DNA from: Candidatus Faecalibacterium gallistercoris
Lineage (GTDB): Bacteria; Bacillota; Clostridia; Oscillospirales; Ruminococcaceae
Length of the DNA stretch: 41,294 nucleotides
Reading direction: 5' to 3'
Assembly (NCBI GenBank): GCA_019116585.1
Contig: DXBJ01000034.1
Span: 1-41,294, forward strand
A model generated the notes under the pieces. It was not told the origin of the DNA, made no database searches, and saw nothing but the letters and a program-made list of their open reading frames with translations. Each line of letters begins with the position of its first letter. The stretch's first letter is position 1. The translations under genes and the position numbers were made by a program. Shown piece after piece: positions 8,681-15,476 of the stretch.

Positions 8681-9142
8681 ATGGATTCAAAGACGTGTTG
8701 TGTTACCGGACACCGTGACATACCTGCAAGCAAAATCGACGCCGTCAAGTACGGCCTGTACCGAGAAATCCAGACAGCGATTGCGGACGGCTATACCCGA
8801 TTCATTTCAGGTTTTGCGGATGGCTCTGACTTGCTGTTTGCAGCTATCGTTGTAGAGGAAAAGCAACGCAACCCGGCCTTGTCTCTGGAAGCAGCCATCC
8901 CCTACCGGGGTCGGATGCAAACTCCCAACAGGGAATTTCAATGCCTTCTTCTTGTTTGCAACCGGGTAACTGTAATCCGTGAAAGTTATATTCCATCCTG
9001 TTACATGGAACGGAACCGTTATATGGTGAATCATTCTCAGCGTGTGATTGCTGTTTATGATGGACGCAAGTATGGCGGCACCTTTTCTACCATACGGTAT
9101 GCCTCTGCCATCGGCAGAGATGTGCGGGCCATTTGGATTTAG
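8681..9142 (+). CDS. SLOG-family protein (YpsA/DUF1273-like)
   Basis: A 153-residue protein with a Rossmann-like SLOG fold. The N-terminus CCVTGHRDIP and the glycine-rich turn SGFADGSDLLFA (about residues 44-55) are the nucleotide-binding signatures of this group, which includes YpsA and DprA-related proteins. SLOG proteins are proposed to bind nucleotide-derived ligands and are frequent on mobile elements, so the exact role here is unknown. AAAAGGAGG lies 7 nt before the ATG. The divergent XRE gene and the shared operator at 8607-8651 indicate that it is repressed under some condition. A hairpin at 9157-9185 follows the stop codon. Confidence 0.85.
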   Translation: MDSKTCCVTGHRDIPASKIDAVKYGLYREIQTAIADGYTRFISGFADGSDLLFAAIVVEEKQRNPALSLEAAIPYRGRMQTPNREFQCLLLVCNRVTVIRESYIPSCYMERNRYMVNHSQRVIAVYDGRKYGGTFSTIRYASAIGRDVRAIWI

Positions 9143-9156
9143 CGCCCACACAAAAT

Positions 9157-9185
9157 AGCACCGGAAAAATACATTGACCGGTGCT
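9157..9185 (+). terminator. Hairpin after the SLOG gene
   Basis: Arms AGCACCGG (9157-9164) and CCGGTGCT (9178-9185) lie 15 nt after the stop codon. The following GGGGGCTTT is a poor U-run, so this is a possible rather than certain terminator. Confidence 0.45.
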
Positions 9186-9240
9186 GGGGGCTTTGCGTAT
9201 TCGATGCTTGATCTGGAATACGAAAAGGCCGGGGTGATTT

Positions 9241-9326
9241 CAAAGAGGGGTGTCCCCTCTTTGGCTCTGGGTTTCCAATAGGGGCGAGCAGCATCCCTGT
9301 TGGCACACGACTTTGGAACCAAAGTC
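9241..9326. repeat. Two short perfect palindromes in non-coding DNA
   Basis: A 10-bp-arm palindrome (CAAAGAGGGG / CCCCTCTTTG, 9241-9263) and an 8-bp-arm palindrome (GACTTTGG / CCAAAGTC, 9309-9326) lie between the SLOG gene and the structured element at 9335. No gene is seen in 9143-9540. Confidence 0.6.
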
Positions 9327-9334
9327 TAGTGTGT

Positions 9335-9495
9335 TATACCTTTGTGCAGCAGACAGCGGCTGAGTGGGGGTCCACCCTGCTTTCATGGCGCACAAGGAGC
9401 CCCTGCGGGGCAGCAGAAACGACAAGGAAAGGCTGACAGTTTGTGCCTAAAAGCACAGGCTGCCAGCCTTTTGCTGTCTGCGGAACAAAGGTATA
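9335..9495 (+). ncRNA. Candidate structured RNA (or small element with long inverted arms)
   Basis: Two 23-nt arms, 9335-9357 and 9473-9495, are complementary at 21 of 23 positions (outer part TATACCTTTGT). Inside are hairpins TGGGGGTCCACCC, GCCCCTGCGGGGC and a 16-bp stem at 9431-9446 / 9453-9468 with loop CTAAAA. The latter has two T-G oppositions that pair as U-G only in plus-strand RNA, which points to an RNA of that sense. There is no open reading frame of note. It does not match an RNA family I can name. A MITE with these arms as terminal repeats is the main alternative. Confidence 0.45.
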
Positions 9496-9540
9496 TAAGC
9501 CCCCGCCGCCGCGGATTTTCTTGTGTCCGGTACTCCCCTA

Positions 9541-10350
9541 TCACTTTCTTGGATGCTTTCCCCTCTGACTGGTCCCGCTTTTCAGGAGGCTCGATTTTCG
9601 GCTGATTTGAATCAGCCACTGCTTTTCGGTGTCGGTCAGTTTATTGTAAGGCAGGCGAATTTGCTTACAGAAAATCATAATCCATTTCTGGAAATCGCTG
9701 CCTTCTGTCCCGGAAATGGTTTCAATGTACTCTTTGAGAGAGGCGGCATCATCCGCGGCAGCACTCCCTTGGTCTCCACTGTGTGCCTGCTTCAGTTCCT
9801 TCAGAATGCGCTCCACATCGTCGCCGACCACCCGTGCAAAGTACTCATCCTCGTCAATTTGAGCAGCCTTTAAGGTCAATAGGGTGTTGTCCTCTTTGGG
9901 ATGGTACTTCTCCAGAATGGCAGAGCGGGCAGATTCCAACAAGCTATTCAGATTGCGGATCTGCATAGACACTATGCCATCCACGTAGATCTCCATATCG
10001 GCCATCAGCCGGGCAAATTCAGGGTGGGAGATCAGTTCCGACAGGAGCCGGTTATTAACCTTTCCGCTGCTCAATACGTCTACTGCGTCATCACTTAGAT
10101 GCAGGTCTGCAAGACCTGTCTTTGAGTGTTTTTTGTTTTCAGTCAATCCTAGCAGATAATCCAAGCCTACGCCGTAGAGCGCTGCCAGCTTCTCCAATGC
10201 CCCCAGGTTGATATCCGGCTTTTTGTCGTTTTCGTAGTTGCTCAGTGTTGACTTTACAATCCCGGTCTGCTCAGATACCTGTTCCAGAGTTAGGTTATGC
10301 TCCCGCCTCAGGTCGGTGAGTCGTTCTCCCGTGGTCAGTTTCGTCTGCAT
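9541..10350 (-). CDS. XRE-family transcriptional regulator with long C-terminal domain
   Basis: A 269-residue protein. Residues about 6-64 form a Cro/C1 helix-turn-helix (RLTDLRREHNLTLEQVSEQT, then KSTLSNYENDKKPDI and ALYGVGLDYLLG). The rest is helical with no catalytic motif seen and a basic tail. Regulators of this build are common on integrative and mobilisable elements of Firmicutes, where they control maintenance or transfer genes. It is transcribed away from the mobilisation region. Its upstream DNA carries two TCGA boxes spaced 11 nt (10389-10403), a possible operator. GGAGGTGA lies 6-7 nt before the ATG. Confidence 0.85.
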   Translation of the reverse strand: MQTKLTTGERLTDLRREHNLTLEQVSEQTGIVKSTLSNYENDKKPDINLGALEKLAALYGVGLDYLLGLTENKKHSKTGLADLHLSDDAVDVLSSGKVNNRLLSELISHPEFARLMADMEIYVDGIVSMQIRNLNSLLESARSAILEKYHPKEDNTLLTLKAAQIDEDEYFARVVGDDVERILKELKQAHSGDQGSAAADDAASLKEYIETISGTEGSDFQKWIMIFCKQIRLPYNKLTDTEKQWLIQISRKSSLLKSGTSQRGKHPRK

Positions 10351-10504
10351 TAATTCACCTCCATTGTTTTTATTTTACCATATCCGACCTGTCGAATAGG
10401 GTCGAGGGAACGAATCATCCTGATATTTTGAACACATATCCGTTTCGTCCATAATCGTGGAAAACGGCTGTCAGAGCGCCTTTATTTTAATTTATGGAAA
10501 AATC

Positions 10505-10785
10505 AGGAAATCAGAATTTTCCTGCTATAATAGCCTTCACAGATAAGTGAATGACCGTCCTCACCGCCAAAACCGCGACGACCTCCTCCCGGAGCGAGCG
10601 CCCGAAAGGGATGGCACAGCGCCCTCAGAAATGAGCGGTTGCCTGTCAGAAGCGATGAGGGAGACCGGCAGAAATTAACGAAAAGGAGGTATCTAACGAA
10701 ACATTACGCACCTGACAGGAGCGGCACAGCCCCCATCCAGACACAAAAGGAGGTGTACCTCGAATCAGGGTACACCTTCTCTTTT
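10505..10785 (+). promoter_or_regulatory. Promoter and leader with terminator but no gene behind it
   Basis: An extended -10 promoter (TGCTATAAT, -10 at 10526-10531) is followed by about 250 nt without a convincing gene. Two AAAGGAGGT-type ribosome sites occur (about 10682 and 10746), as well as an inverted pair CCTGTCAG / CTGACAGG and a strong terminator at 10751-10785. The layout is that of an attenuated leader, but after it come only repeats and the IS element, so its target gene is missing or was displaced. From 10351 to 10966 I see no protein-coding gene. Confidence 0.4.
10751..10785 (+). terminator. Intrinsic terminator in the orphan leader
   Basis: Arms AGGTGTACC (10751-10759) and GGTACACCT (10769-10777), loop of 9 nt, followed by TCTCTTTT. 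Confidence 0.75.
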
Positions 10786-10885
10786 CCGACGCCACAGTCA
10801 AATGGGCCGCCGCGTATGGAGCTATCTGATAATCGAAGTACCTGCCCGGCCTAAGCCTGCTCCCCCATCCCCGGGCCGATAATTA

Positions 10886-10950
10886 TGTATACGAGAGAAC
10901 TTGGCCTTTTCGCTATGTACAGGCCCGTACAGATCCATTCGGCGAAAGGC
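10886..10950 (+). repeat. Copy A of a repeated module left of the IS element
   Basis: Contains ATACGAGAGAACTTGGCC and TTTTCGCTATGTAC, which recur at 12537-12590 and 12731-12809. It ends in a second hairpin half GGCGAAAGG. The IS element separates this copy from the others. Confidence 0.6.
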
Positions 10951-10966
10951 TCTAAGGGGTGTCACG

Positions 10967-12465
10967 TTTCGGAGCTGTTGACAAAAGGGCTCCAAAAGAT
11001 CATCAGCCCCTTCAGAAGAAGGTTTTCACGCAAAAGAAAAAGGCCGGATTGCGGCCTTCACCAGTCGTATTAAGTTCATAGCGCATGCAGACAAGAGGCA
11101 TTGCTCGGTTACTCGTTCAATGCCTCGTTTGTATGTCCACCTTAAATTGTGCTCTGATTTCTGGTGGGAGAAATTGCCTTCGCACCAGATCTTCCGCAGT
11201 CTCAGTGCAGCAAAGTATTCTGGTGTGTTCAGATTTTTCATCTGCTCCTGCCTGGATTCTTCATGCATCAGGCGCTCAATGAGGCGGCTATTTTTGGAAT
11301 TACCCATGCACTGTTGTCGGCATGGACAGCTGCTGCAGTCTTTCTTTGCAGCCAGATATCTCTTCTTTTGGCTTTTCTTGCTATAACAAGAATATTCTAA
11401 TATTTTTCCTTGTGGACAGACATAGAAATCTTTTTCTGAATTGTAGTTGAACGCCTCCGGTTCAAAGCCAGTTGTGTGAGAAGAAGCATTGTTGGGCTTT
11501 CTCTTTTTGGGAATATATGTTCGAATCCCGCGCTTTAACATGGCATCATACACTTCGCTGTTGTCATAACCAGCATCCGCGCAGATGGCTTCTGTTTTAA
11601 AGCCAAACTTATCAATCTGTGTTTCCAGTCGACTGGTATGAGGTGTGCAGTCATTGACATTCCCGGGCGTAACGAAAACATCTGTAATAATACCACATTC
11701 AGCATCACTGGTCTGGTGGTTCAGATAACAGAAAGCGTTGGGTTTTCCTGGACGATTCATAAGTCCTGATTCCGGGTCAGTGGTACTCTTAATAATCGTT
11801 TTTGTCTTTTCTGGATATGTGACAGCTTCATCCAGCAGACCTGCTTCCAGTGCTTCCCGGTCCAGCTTTTTCACATATTCAGAAGGCGTATCTGGAACCG
11901 CGATGACCTCCCGTTTTTCCTTTGAAGCATTTGCAAGAATGTGTGTGGAATCTGTCAGCAGAAGCTTTCCTGATACCAGTCCAGCAGCCATACATTTGCG
12001 GACAACTTCATCAAAAATATCCTGAAACAGAGTTGTCTTCCCGAATTTTCGGCGGCGAAGCTGAGAAATGGTAGAATGATCCGGAACAGGCTCGTCAAAG
12101 TCAATTCCCAGAAACCAGCGGAAAGCGATATTTATTCGAACTTCCTGCTCCAGCTTCCGCTCAGAAGGAATGCCGTACAGGTATCCCAAAAGGAGCATTT
12201 TTACCAGAAGCACAGGATCAACGGAAGGCCGTCCCACTTTGGCGTATAGCGGTTCAACGATATCGTAAATGAAGCTGAAATCCACACACTGCTCCAAATT
12301 GCGAAGGAAATGACTTTCCGGCATCAGTTCCTCCAGCGTCAAAAAGGTCATTTTCAGTTGTTTGCTGCCGTCCCGTTTCATCATACGCTTCACACCCATT
12401 TTTCTTTATTGTACCATGGTTCAGATGATAAAGCGAGATTTCAGAGTTTGTCAACAGCTCCGAAG
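10967..12465 (-). mobile_element. IS1182-family insertion sequence, apparently complete
   Basis: Perfect 18-bp terminal inverted repeats lie at 10968-10985 and 12447-12464 (TTCGGAGCTGTTGACAAA, inward). Both ends are flanked by CACG (10963-10966 and 12466-12469), a likely 4-bp target duplication that sets the element at about 1499 bp. The single transposase gene lies inside on the minus strand. Outside the duplication, AAGGGGTGT and ACGCCCTT would form a hairpin in the uninterrupted target, so the element seems to have landed in a hairpin loop. Confidence 0.85.
11026..12399 (-). CDS. IS1182-family transposase
   Basis: A 457-residue DDE transposase. The N-terminal part carries the dimerisation and DNA-binding region typical of the family (LVKMLLLGYLYGIPSERKLE; FRWFLGIDFDEPVPDHSTIS), with the catalytic core after LLLTDSTHILANASKEKRE and CADAGYDN, and a cysteine group near the C-terminus (CSSCPCRQQC). 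Length is normal for IS1182 transposases and the frame is intact, so it may be active. There is no strong ribosome site before the ATG (AATAAAGAAAA), as is common for transposases kept at low expression. It lies entirely between the terminal repeats. Confidence 0.92.
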   Translation of the reverse strand: MGVKRMMKRDGSKQLKMTFLTLEELMPESHFLRNLEQCVDFSFIYDIVEPLYAKVGRPSVDPVLLVKMLLLGYLYGIPSERKLEQEVRINIAFRWFLGIDFDEPVPDHSTISQLRRRKFGKTTLFQDIFDEVVRKCMAAGLVSGKLLLTDSTHILANASKEKREVIAVPDTPSEYVKKLDREALEAGLLDEAVTYPEKTKTIIKSTTDPESGLMNRPGKPNAFCYLNHQTSDAECGIITDVFVTPGNVNDCTPHTSRLETQIDKFGFKTEAICADAGYDNSEVYDAMLKRGIRTYIPKKRKPNNASSHTTGFEPEAFNYNSEKDFYVCPQGKILEYSCYSKKSQKKRYLAAKKDCSSCPCRQQCMGNSKNSRLIERLMHEESRQEQMKNLNTPEYFAALRLRKIWCEGNFSHQKSEHNLRWTYKRGIERVTEQCLLSACAMNLIRLVKAAIRPFSFA

Positions 12466-12536
12466 CACGACGCCCTTACACTATCAACAAGGAGTCGGCG
12501 AGTCACCGCCCCCTTGATTTTACAGAGGATTTTCTC

Positions 12537-12590
12537 TATATACGAGAACTTGCCTTTTTCGCTGTGTACGTATGTACGAGAATCGTGCAG
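12537..12590 (+). repeat. Copy B of the repeated module
   Basis: TATACGAGAACTTGCC then TTTTTCGCTGTGTACGTATG, similar to copies A and C; it lies just right of the IS element. Confidence 0.55.
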
Positions 12591-12730
12591 CGGCATACAG
12601 CAAATGCCTTTCAAGCACATCGCTTTATTTGTCCAAAGTAGGTGTGTTCAAATTGAACACACCTATAAAATCCACTGCTTGGAATCCAAATCACGCAGTT
12701 AAAGTGGCTGTTCCCATTTTGGGAACGGCC

Positions 12731-12850
12731 AAAATCTTGTATAAGAGGAAACTTGGCCTTTTTGCTATGTACGTATGTACAAGTTCTGTACGCACGTACA
12801 TAGCGAAAACCCTAAAACGCACCCTATGCACAAATCCTTTATAAGGCTAA
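12731..12850 (+). repeat. Copy C of the repeated module with internal hairpin
   Basis: Holds ACTTGGCC and a hairpin TTTTTGCTATGTACGT (12759-12774) / CACGTACATAGCGAAAA (12793-12809), then a tail ending TCCTTTATA directly before the palindrome at 12852. The tail matches copy D (13202-13256) with few differences. Confidence 0.65.
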
Positions 12851-13178
12851 AGTGGTTGTGGACATTTTGTCCACAACCACACAGGTTTGACCAAGTTGTC
12901 ACGGTGACAACTTGATTTTAGTGGCACTGGACAAATTGTCCAGTGCCACCGCTTCTCTCAAGGAAACTTTAAAATTCTGAAGTAGATACGGATAAAATGT
13001 CCACATTTTTTATTGGATAATCTTTTGGGAAGTGCATTCGCTTTAATCCAATTTTTGTAATCAAGTGGTCAAAATGACCACTTGATCTTGCACAATAGAA
13101 GTTCGCGGCAGATGTGAGAAGATCAACGGACAGATTTTGTCCGTTGATTTTCTGGAATACCTAGATGTTCACCTTCCA

Positions 13179-13262
13179 CCGCTATGTACGCATCAACCTC
13201 CGTACGCACGTACATAGCGAAACGCCCAAAACGCGCTATATACGCAATCCTTTATAGTACTG
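13179..13262 (+). repeat. Copy D of the repeated module with internal hairpin
   Basis: CGCTATGTACG (13180-13190) pairs with CGTACATAGCG (13209-13219). The tail AAAACGC...TCCTTTATA again runs straight into a palindrome starting AGTGG (13264), as in copy C. Confidence 0.65.
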
Positions 13263-13708
13263 AAGTGGTCTGGGTCATTTTGACCCAGACCACTCGGTTC
13301 CGATCAAGTTCCCATTTTGAGAACTCGATTTCAGTTATCTCCTCTTCCTTTGTAAAAAAGCTCAGCACATTGTCGCCAATAAATATCAGTTGGTCATTTT
13401 GACCAACTGAAAAGCAGGTCATTTTATCTCAAGAGCAAATCAGTAAGTTAAAGTGGTCGGATTCAAAAAGAATCCGACTACTTTATTTTCTTAAAGTCTA
13501 GGTAAAAAACCACCCGTGCTGCACATTTTGGATCAAGTTACCAAAGTGGTAACTTGATTTTGGGACACGTTTGCCTCAGTTTGCAGACTTAAAATCAAGT
13601 GGTCATTTTGACCACTTGATTTTGGTTCAGTTGGTGCTGGACAAAATGTCCAGCACCACTTTTATAATCGAATCTCATCCACCTACCTAAAAGAAAGGAG
13701 TCTGTACT

Positions 13709-13831
13709 ATGCCCGTCATCAATACGATTGAATTGCCAAAAAGGAGGGCCGTCCTTGAGCCAACCACAATACGCCATCATGCGCTTCGCCAAGTACGAGG
13801 GGCCAGAGATCTCCAACATCGAGGCCCATAA
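13709..13831 (+). CDS. Possible 40-residue leader peptide overlapping the relaxase start
   Basis: ATG at 13709 with AAAGGAG 8 nt upstream opens a 40-codon frame (N-terminus MPVINTIELPKRR) that ends at 13831, overlapping the first 77 nt of the relaxase gene in another frame. The ribosome site is better placed than most in the window. It could couple translation to the relaxase or be chance; nothing in the peptide is recognised. Confidence 0.35.
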   Translation: MPVINTIELPKRRAVLEPTTIRHHALRQVRGARDLQHRGP

Positions 13832-14741
13832 CGAGCGCAGAAAAGAAAAGTATGCCAGCAACCCCGACATCGATCTTTCCCGCAGCAAGCAAAACTTCCA
13901 CCTGATTGAGCCGCCCCGGCGGTACCGGGCTGAGGCTGAGCGGCAGATTAGCGCCGCTGGATGCCGCACCCGGAAGGACAGCGTTCGGGTGGTGGAAGTC
14001 CTGTTCACCGCCACGCCGGAGTTCTTCAAGGGCAAGAAGCTGCCCGAAATCCGGCAGTATTTTGAGGAAACACTCCGTTTCTTTGATCAATACCAGTCCA
14101 GAGAAACAATCATCTCCGCCGTGGTGCATATGGACGAGAAAACAGCCCATATGCACCTTTCTTTTGTCCCCTTGACGCCAGACGGTCGGCTCAGTGCCAA
14201 GGAGATCGTAGGCAATAAAAAGAAACTGACCTGGTGGCAGGACAAGTTCTGGGAACACATGGTCCAAAAGTACCCCGACCTGGAGCGCGGCGAGAGCGCA
14301 AGCCAGACGGGCCGTGATCATATCCCGCCTCGTATCTTCAAGGAGATGACCCATCTCACCCAGCAGCGTCAGAAGCTGGACGAGCTACTGACCGGCATCG
14401 GCCCCTTGAACGGCAAGAAGCGGGCCGCTGAGATTTCCGAACTGCTGGACGGTTATATCCCGGCCGTGGAGAAGATGCGGTCTCAGCTCAAAAAGTACAG
14501 TACGGCCTTCACCAGCACCAAGGCTGAGAATGAAAAGCTCAAGAAGAAAAACAAAAAGCTCTCAGAGTCCCTGGATGAGGCGACCCATGAGAGCGTGCTG
14601 AAACAGCTGAAAGATGCCAAGCTCCAGCGGGAGTACCAGGAGGCTCTCGAGATTCTGGAGCGGATTCCCAAAGAGGTTCTGGATGCGTATACCCACAGGG
14701 GAACCACAGAACGACACCACCCCATGAAACAGGACTTATGA
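13755..14741 (+). CDS. mobV: MobV-family relaxase (Pre/Mob)
   Basis: A 328-residue plasmid-mobilisation relaxase that nicks one strand at an origin of transfer and leads it into a recipient. The N-terminus SQPQYAIMRFAKYEG is typical of MobV proteins, and the catalytic signature HMDEKTAHMHLSFVPLT is at about residues 125-141 (H125, D127, E128, H132, H134). The C-terminal third is coiled coil. I chose the TTG at 13755: AAGGAGGG is 7 nt upstream and the known MobV N-terminus begins there; an ATG at 13728 would add nine unrelated residues. The palindrome-rich DNA just upstream is where an origin of transfer would be expected. No type IV secretion genes are present, so the element would depend on a helper. 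Confidence 0.9.
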   Translation: MSQPQYAIMRFAKYEGPEISNIEAHNERRKEKYASNPDIDLSRSKQNFHLIEPPRRYRAEAERQISAAGCRTRKDSVRVVEVLFTATPEFFKGKKLPEIRQYFEETLRFFDQYQSRETIISAVVHMDEKTAHMHLSFVPLTPDGRLSAKEIVGNKKKLTWWQDKFWEHMVQKYPDLERGESASQTGRDHIPPRIFKEMTHLTQQRQKLDELLTGIGPLNGKKRAAEISELLDGYIPAVEKMRSQLKKYSTAFTSTKAENEKLKKKNKKLSESLDEATHESVLKQLKDAKLQREYQEALEILERIPKEVLDAYTHRGTTERHHPMKQDL

Positions 14742-14758
14742 GCATGGGAGGTAATCAT

Positions 14759-14944
14759 TTGGCAAAAAAGAAAGCGATCAATGATTACGGCACCGGCATT
14801 CCACAGCACGAAATGGAAGCGCTGGCTCGAGTCCTGCTGCCGGAAATTGAAAAATTTTATGCCAGCGAAGAAGGCCAGCGCCAGTTCGCTCAGTGGAAAG
14901 AGGAACAGCAGCTGAAGCAGCAAGGCCTCTCCATGACTGGATAA
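14759..14944 (+). CDS. Small hypothetical protein next to the relaxase
   Basis: A 61-residue, charged, probably helical protein (KKKAINDYGTGIPQHEMEAL near the N-terminus, QWKEEQQLKQQG near the C-terminus). I place the start at the TTG at 14759, with GGGAGG 7 nt upstream, rather than the ATG at 14738 that overlaps the relaxase stop. The 17-nt spacing to the relaxase gene indicates a two-gene operon, so it may help relaxase action, but no domain is recognised. Confidence 0.7.
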   Translation: MAKKKAINDYGTGIPQHEMEALARVLLPEIEKFYASEEGQRQFAQWKEEQQLKQQGLSMTG

Positions 14945-14959
14945 AACAACTGATTCTCC

Positions 14960-14985
14960 ATCAAGTGCCCAGCCGGGCACTTGAT
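14960..14985. repeat. Fifteenth palindrome of the ATCAAG class
   Basis: Arms ATCAAGTGCCC and GGGCACTTGAT with loop AGCC, 15 nt after the small gene. It has the same outer arms as palindromes in the 12640-13658 array. The rest of 14986-15184 shows no gene. Confidence 0.75.
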
Positions 14986-15184
14986 TTACATCATACAAAG
15001 TGTATTGTGTTATCTTCAGTCCAAAATAGTCCCATCTTGTCCTGAAGAAGATTTAACTTATATTGGTGCAGCATTTCACAAGCCCATAGAAGCCCTAGAA
15101 ATGTGGCATCCATGGATAACCAAAATTAGGTTGCAGACAGGCTTAAAAGCGTTTTTAGGGCCCTCAAAATCCATCTGGCAAGCA

Positions 15185-15230
15185 CAAGGCGGGCCCTCCT
15201 CTTTCATCAGAGGAAAGCCCGCCTTGTTTT
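15185..15230 (+). terminator. Intrinsic terminator at the right end of the accessory region
   Basis: Arms CAAGGCGGGC (15185-15194) and GCCCGCCTTG (15217-15226), then TTTT. Confidence 0.75.
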
Positions 15231-15261
15231 ACTTACCGGATTAAATCCAGATTGTCTGTAT

Positions 15262-15313
15262 AAACAAGAAATCCGAACCCATCTCCTATTCGGAAGATAA
15301 AGTTCGGATTTCT
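15262..15313 (-). terminator. Terminator of the tRNA-Pro gene
   Basis: Minus strand: 12-bp arms AGAAATCCGAAC (15302-15313) and GTTCGGATTTCT (15267-15278), followed by TGTTTA, beginning 7 nt after the tRNA 3' end. Confidence 0.75.
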
Positions 15314-15319
15314 ATCTTT

Positions 15320-15397
15320 TGGTCCGAGTGGCGAGAATCGAACTCACGGCCTCTTGAACCCCATTCAAGCGCGCTACCAAAACTGCGCTACACCCGG
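15320..15397 (-). tRNA. tRNA-Pro (anticodon GGG), CCA encoded
   Basis: On the minus strand a full cloverleaf reads CCGGGTG (acceptor), GCGC D-stem, CTTGA-ATGGGGT-TCAAG anticodon arm, GTGAG-TTCGATT-CTCGC T-arm, CACTCGG, A, CCA. The 7-nt anticodon loop places GGG at 34-36, decoding CCC and CCU. The 3' end points to the accessory region, as expected for a tRNA used as an integration site. Confidence 0.95.
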
Positions 15398-15432
15398 ATA
15401 AAACTGCGAGCGCTGCGGCTCACAGCTTCATC

Positions 15433-15461
15433 ATTATACCGGACGGGGCCGGTTTTGTCAA
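15433..15461 (-). promoter_or_regulatory. Consensus promoter of the tRNA-Pro gene
   Basis: Minus strand: TTGACA (15456-15461), 17-nt spacer, TATAAT (15433-15438), about 36 nt before the tRNA. Both boxes are perfect. Confidence 0.85.
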
Positions 15462-15476
15462 GGGTTTTTTCAAGTT

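Larger units (their letters stand above)
12640..13658. repeat. Array of 14 different long palindromes, non-coding
   Basis: Fourteen palindromes of 23-31 bp with 10-14 bp arms lie at 12640-12664, 12706-12730, 12852-12880, 12892-12914, 12921-12949, 13060-13086, 13122-13148, 13264-13294, 13303-13329, 13386-13410, 13452-13482, 13532-13558, 13594-13620 and 13632-13658; a fifteenth is at 14960-14985. Most arms are perfect. Outer arms fall into classes (AGTGG..., ATCAAG...), inner arms into others (GGACA, GGTCA, TTCCCA, TTACC, GATTC), in varied combinations, usually around a TTT or AAA centre. No gene is seen from 12470 to 13708. Not a CRISPR: there is no constant repeat with spacers. Function is unknown. 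Confidence 0.85.

Noticed and set aside
9335-9495. Retron non-coding RNA
   Set aside because: Inverted ends and inner hairpins recall one, but no reverse transcriptase gene is near.
12640-13658. CRISPR array
   Set aside because: The palindromes differ from one another and spacing is irregular; there is no constant repeat with unique spacers and no cas gene.
14981-15244. 87-codon plus-strand frame between the relaxase module and tRNA-Pro
   Set aside because: No ribosome site, no recognised domain, and its end runs through a terminator hairpin.
15427-15462. Terminator-like GC stretch before tRNA-Pro
   Set aside because: It is the spacer and boxes of a consensus promoter on the minus strand.
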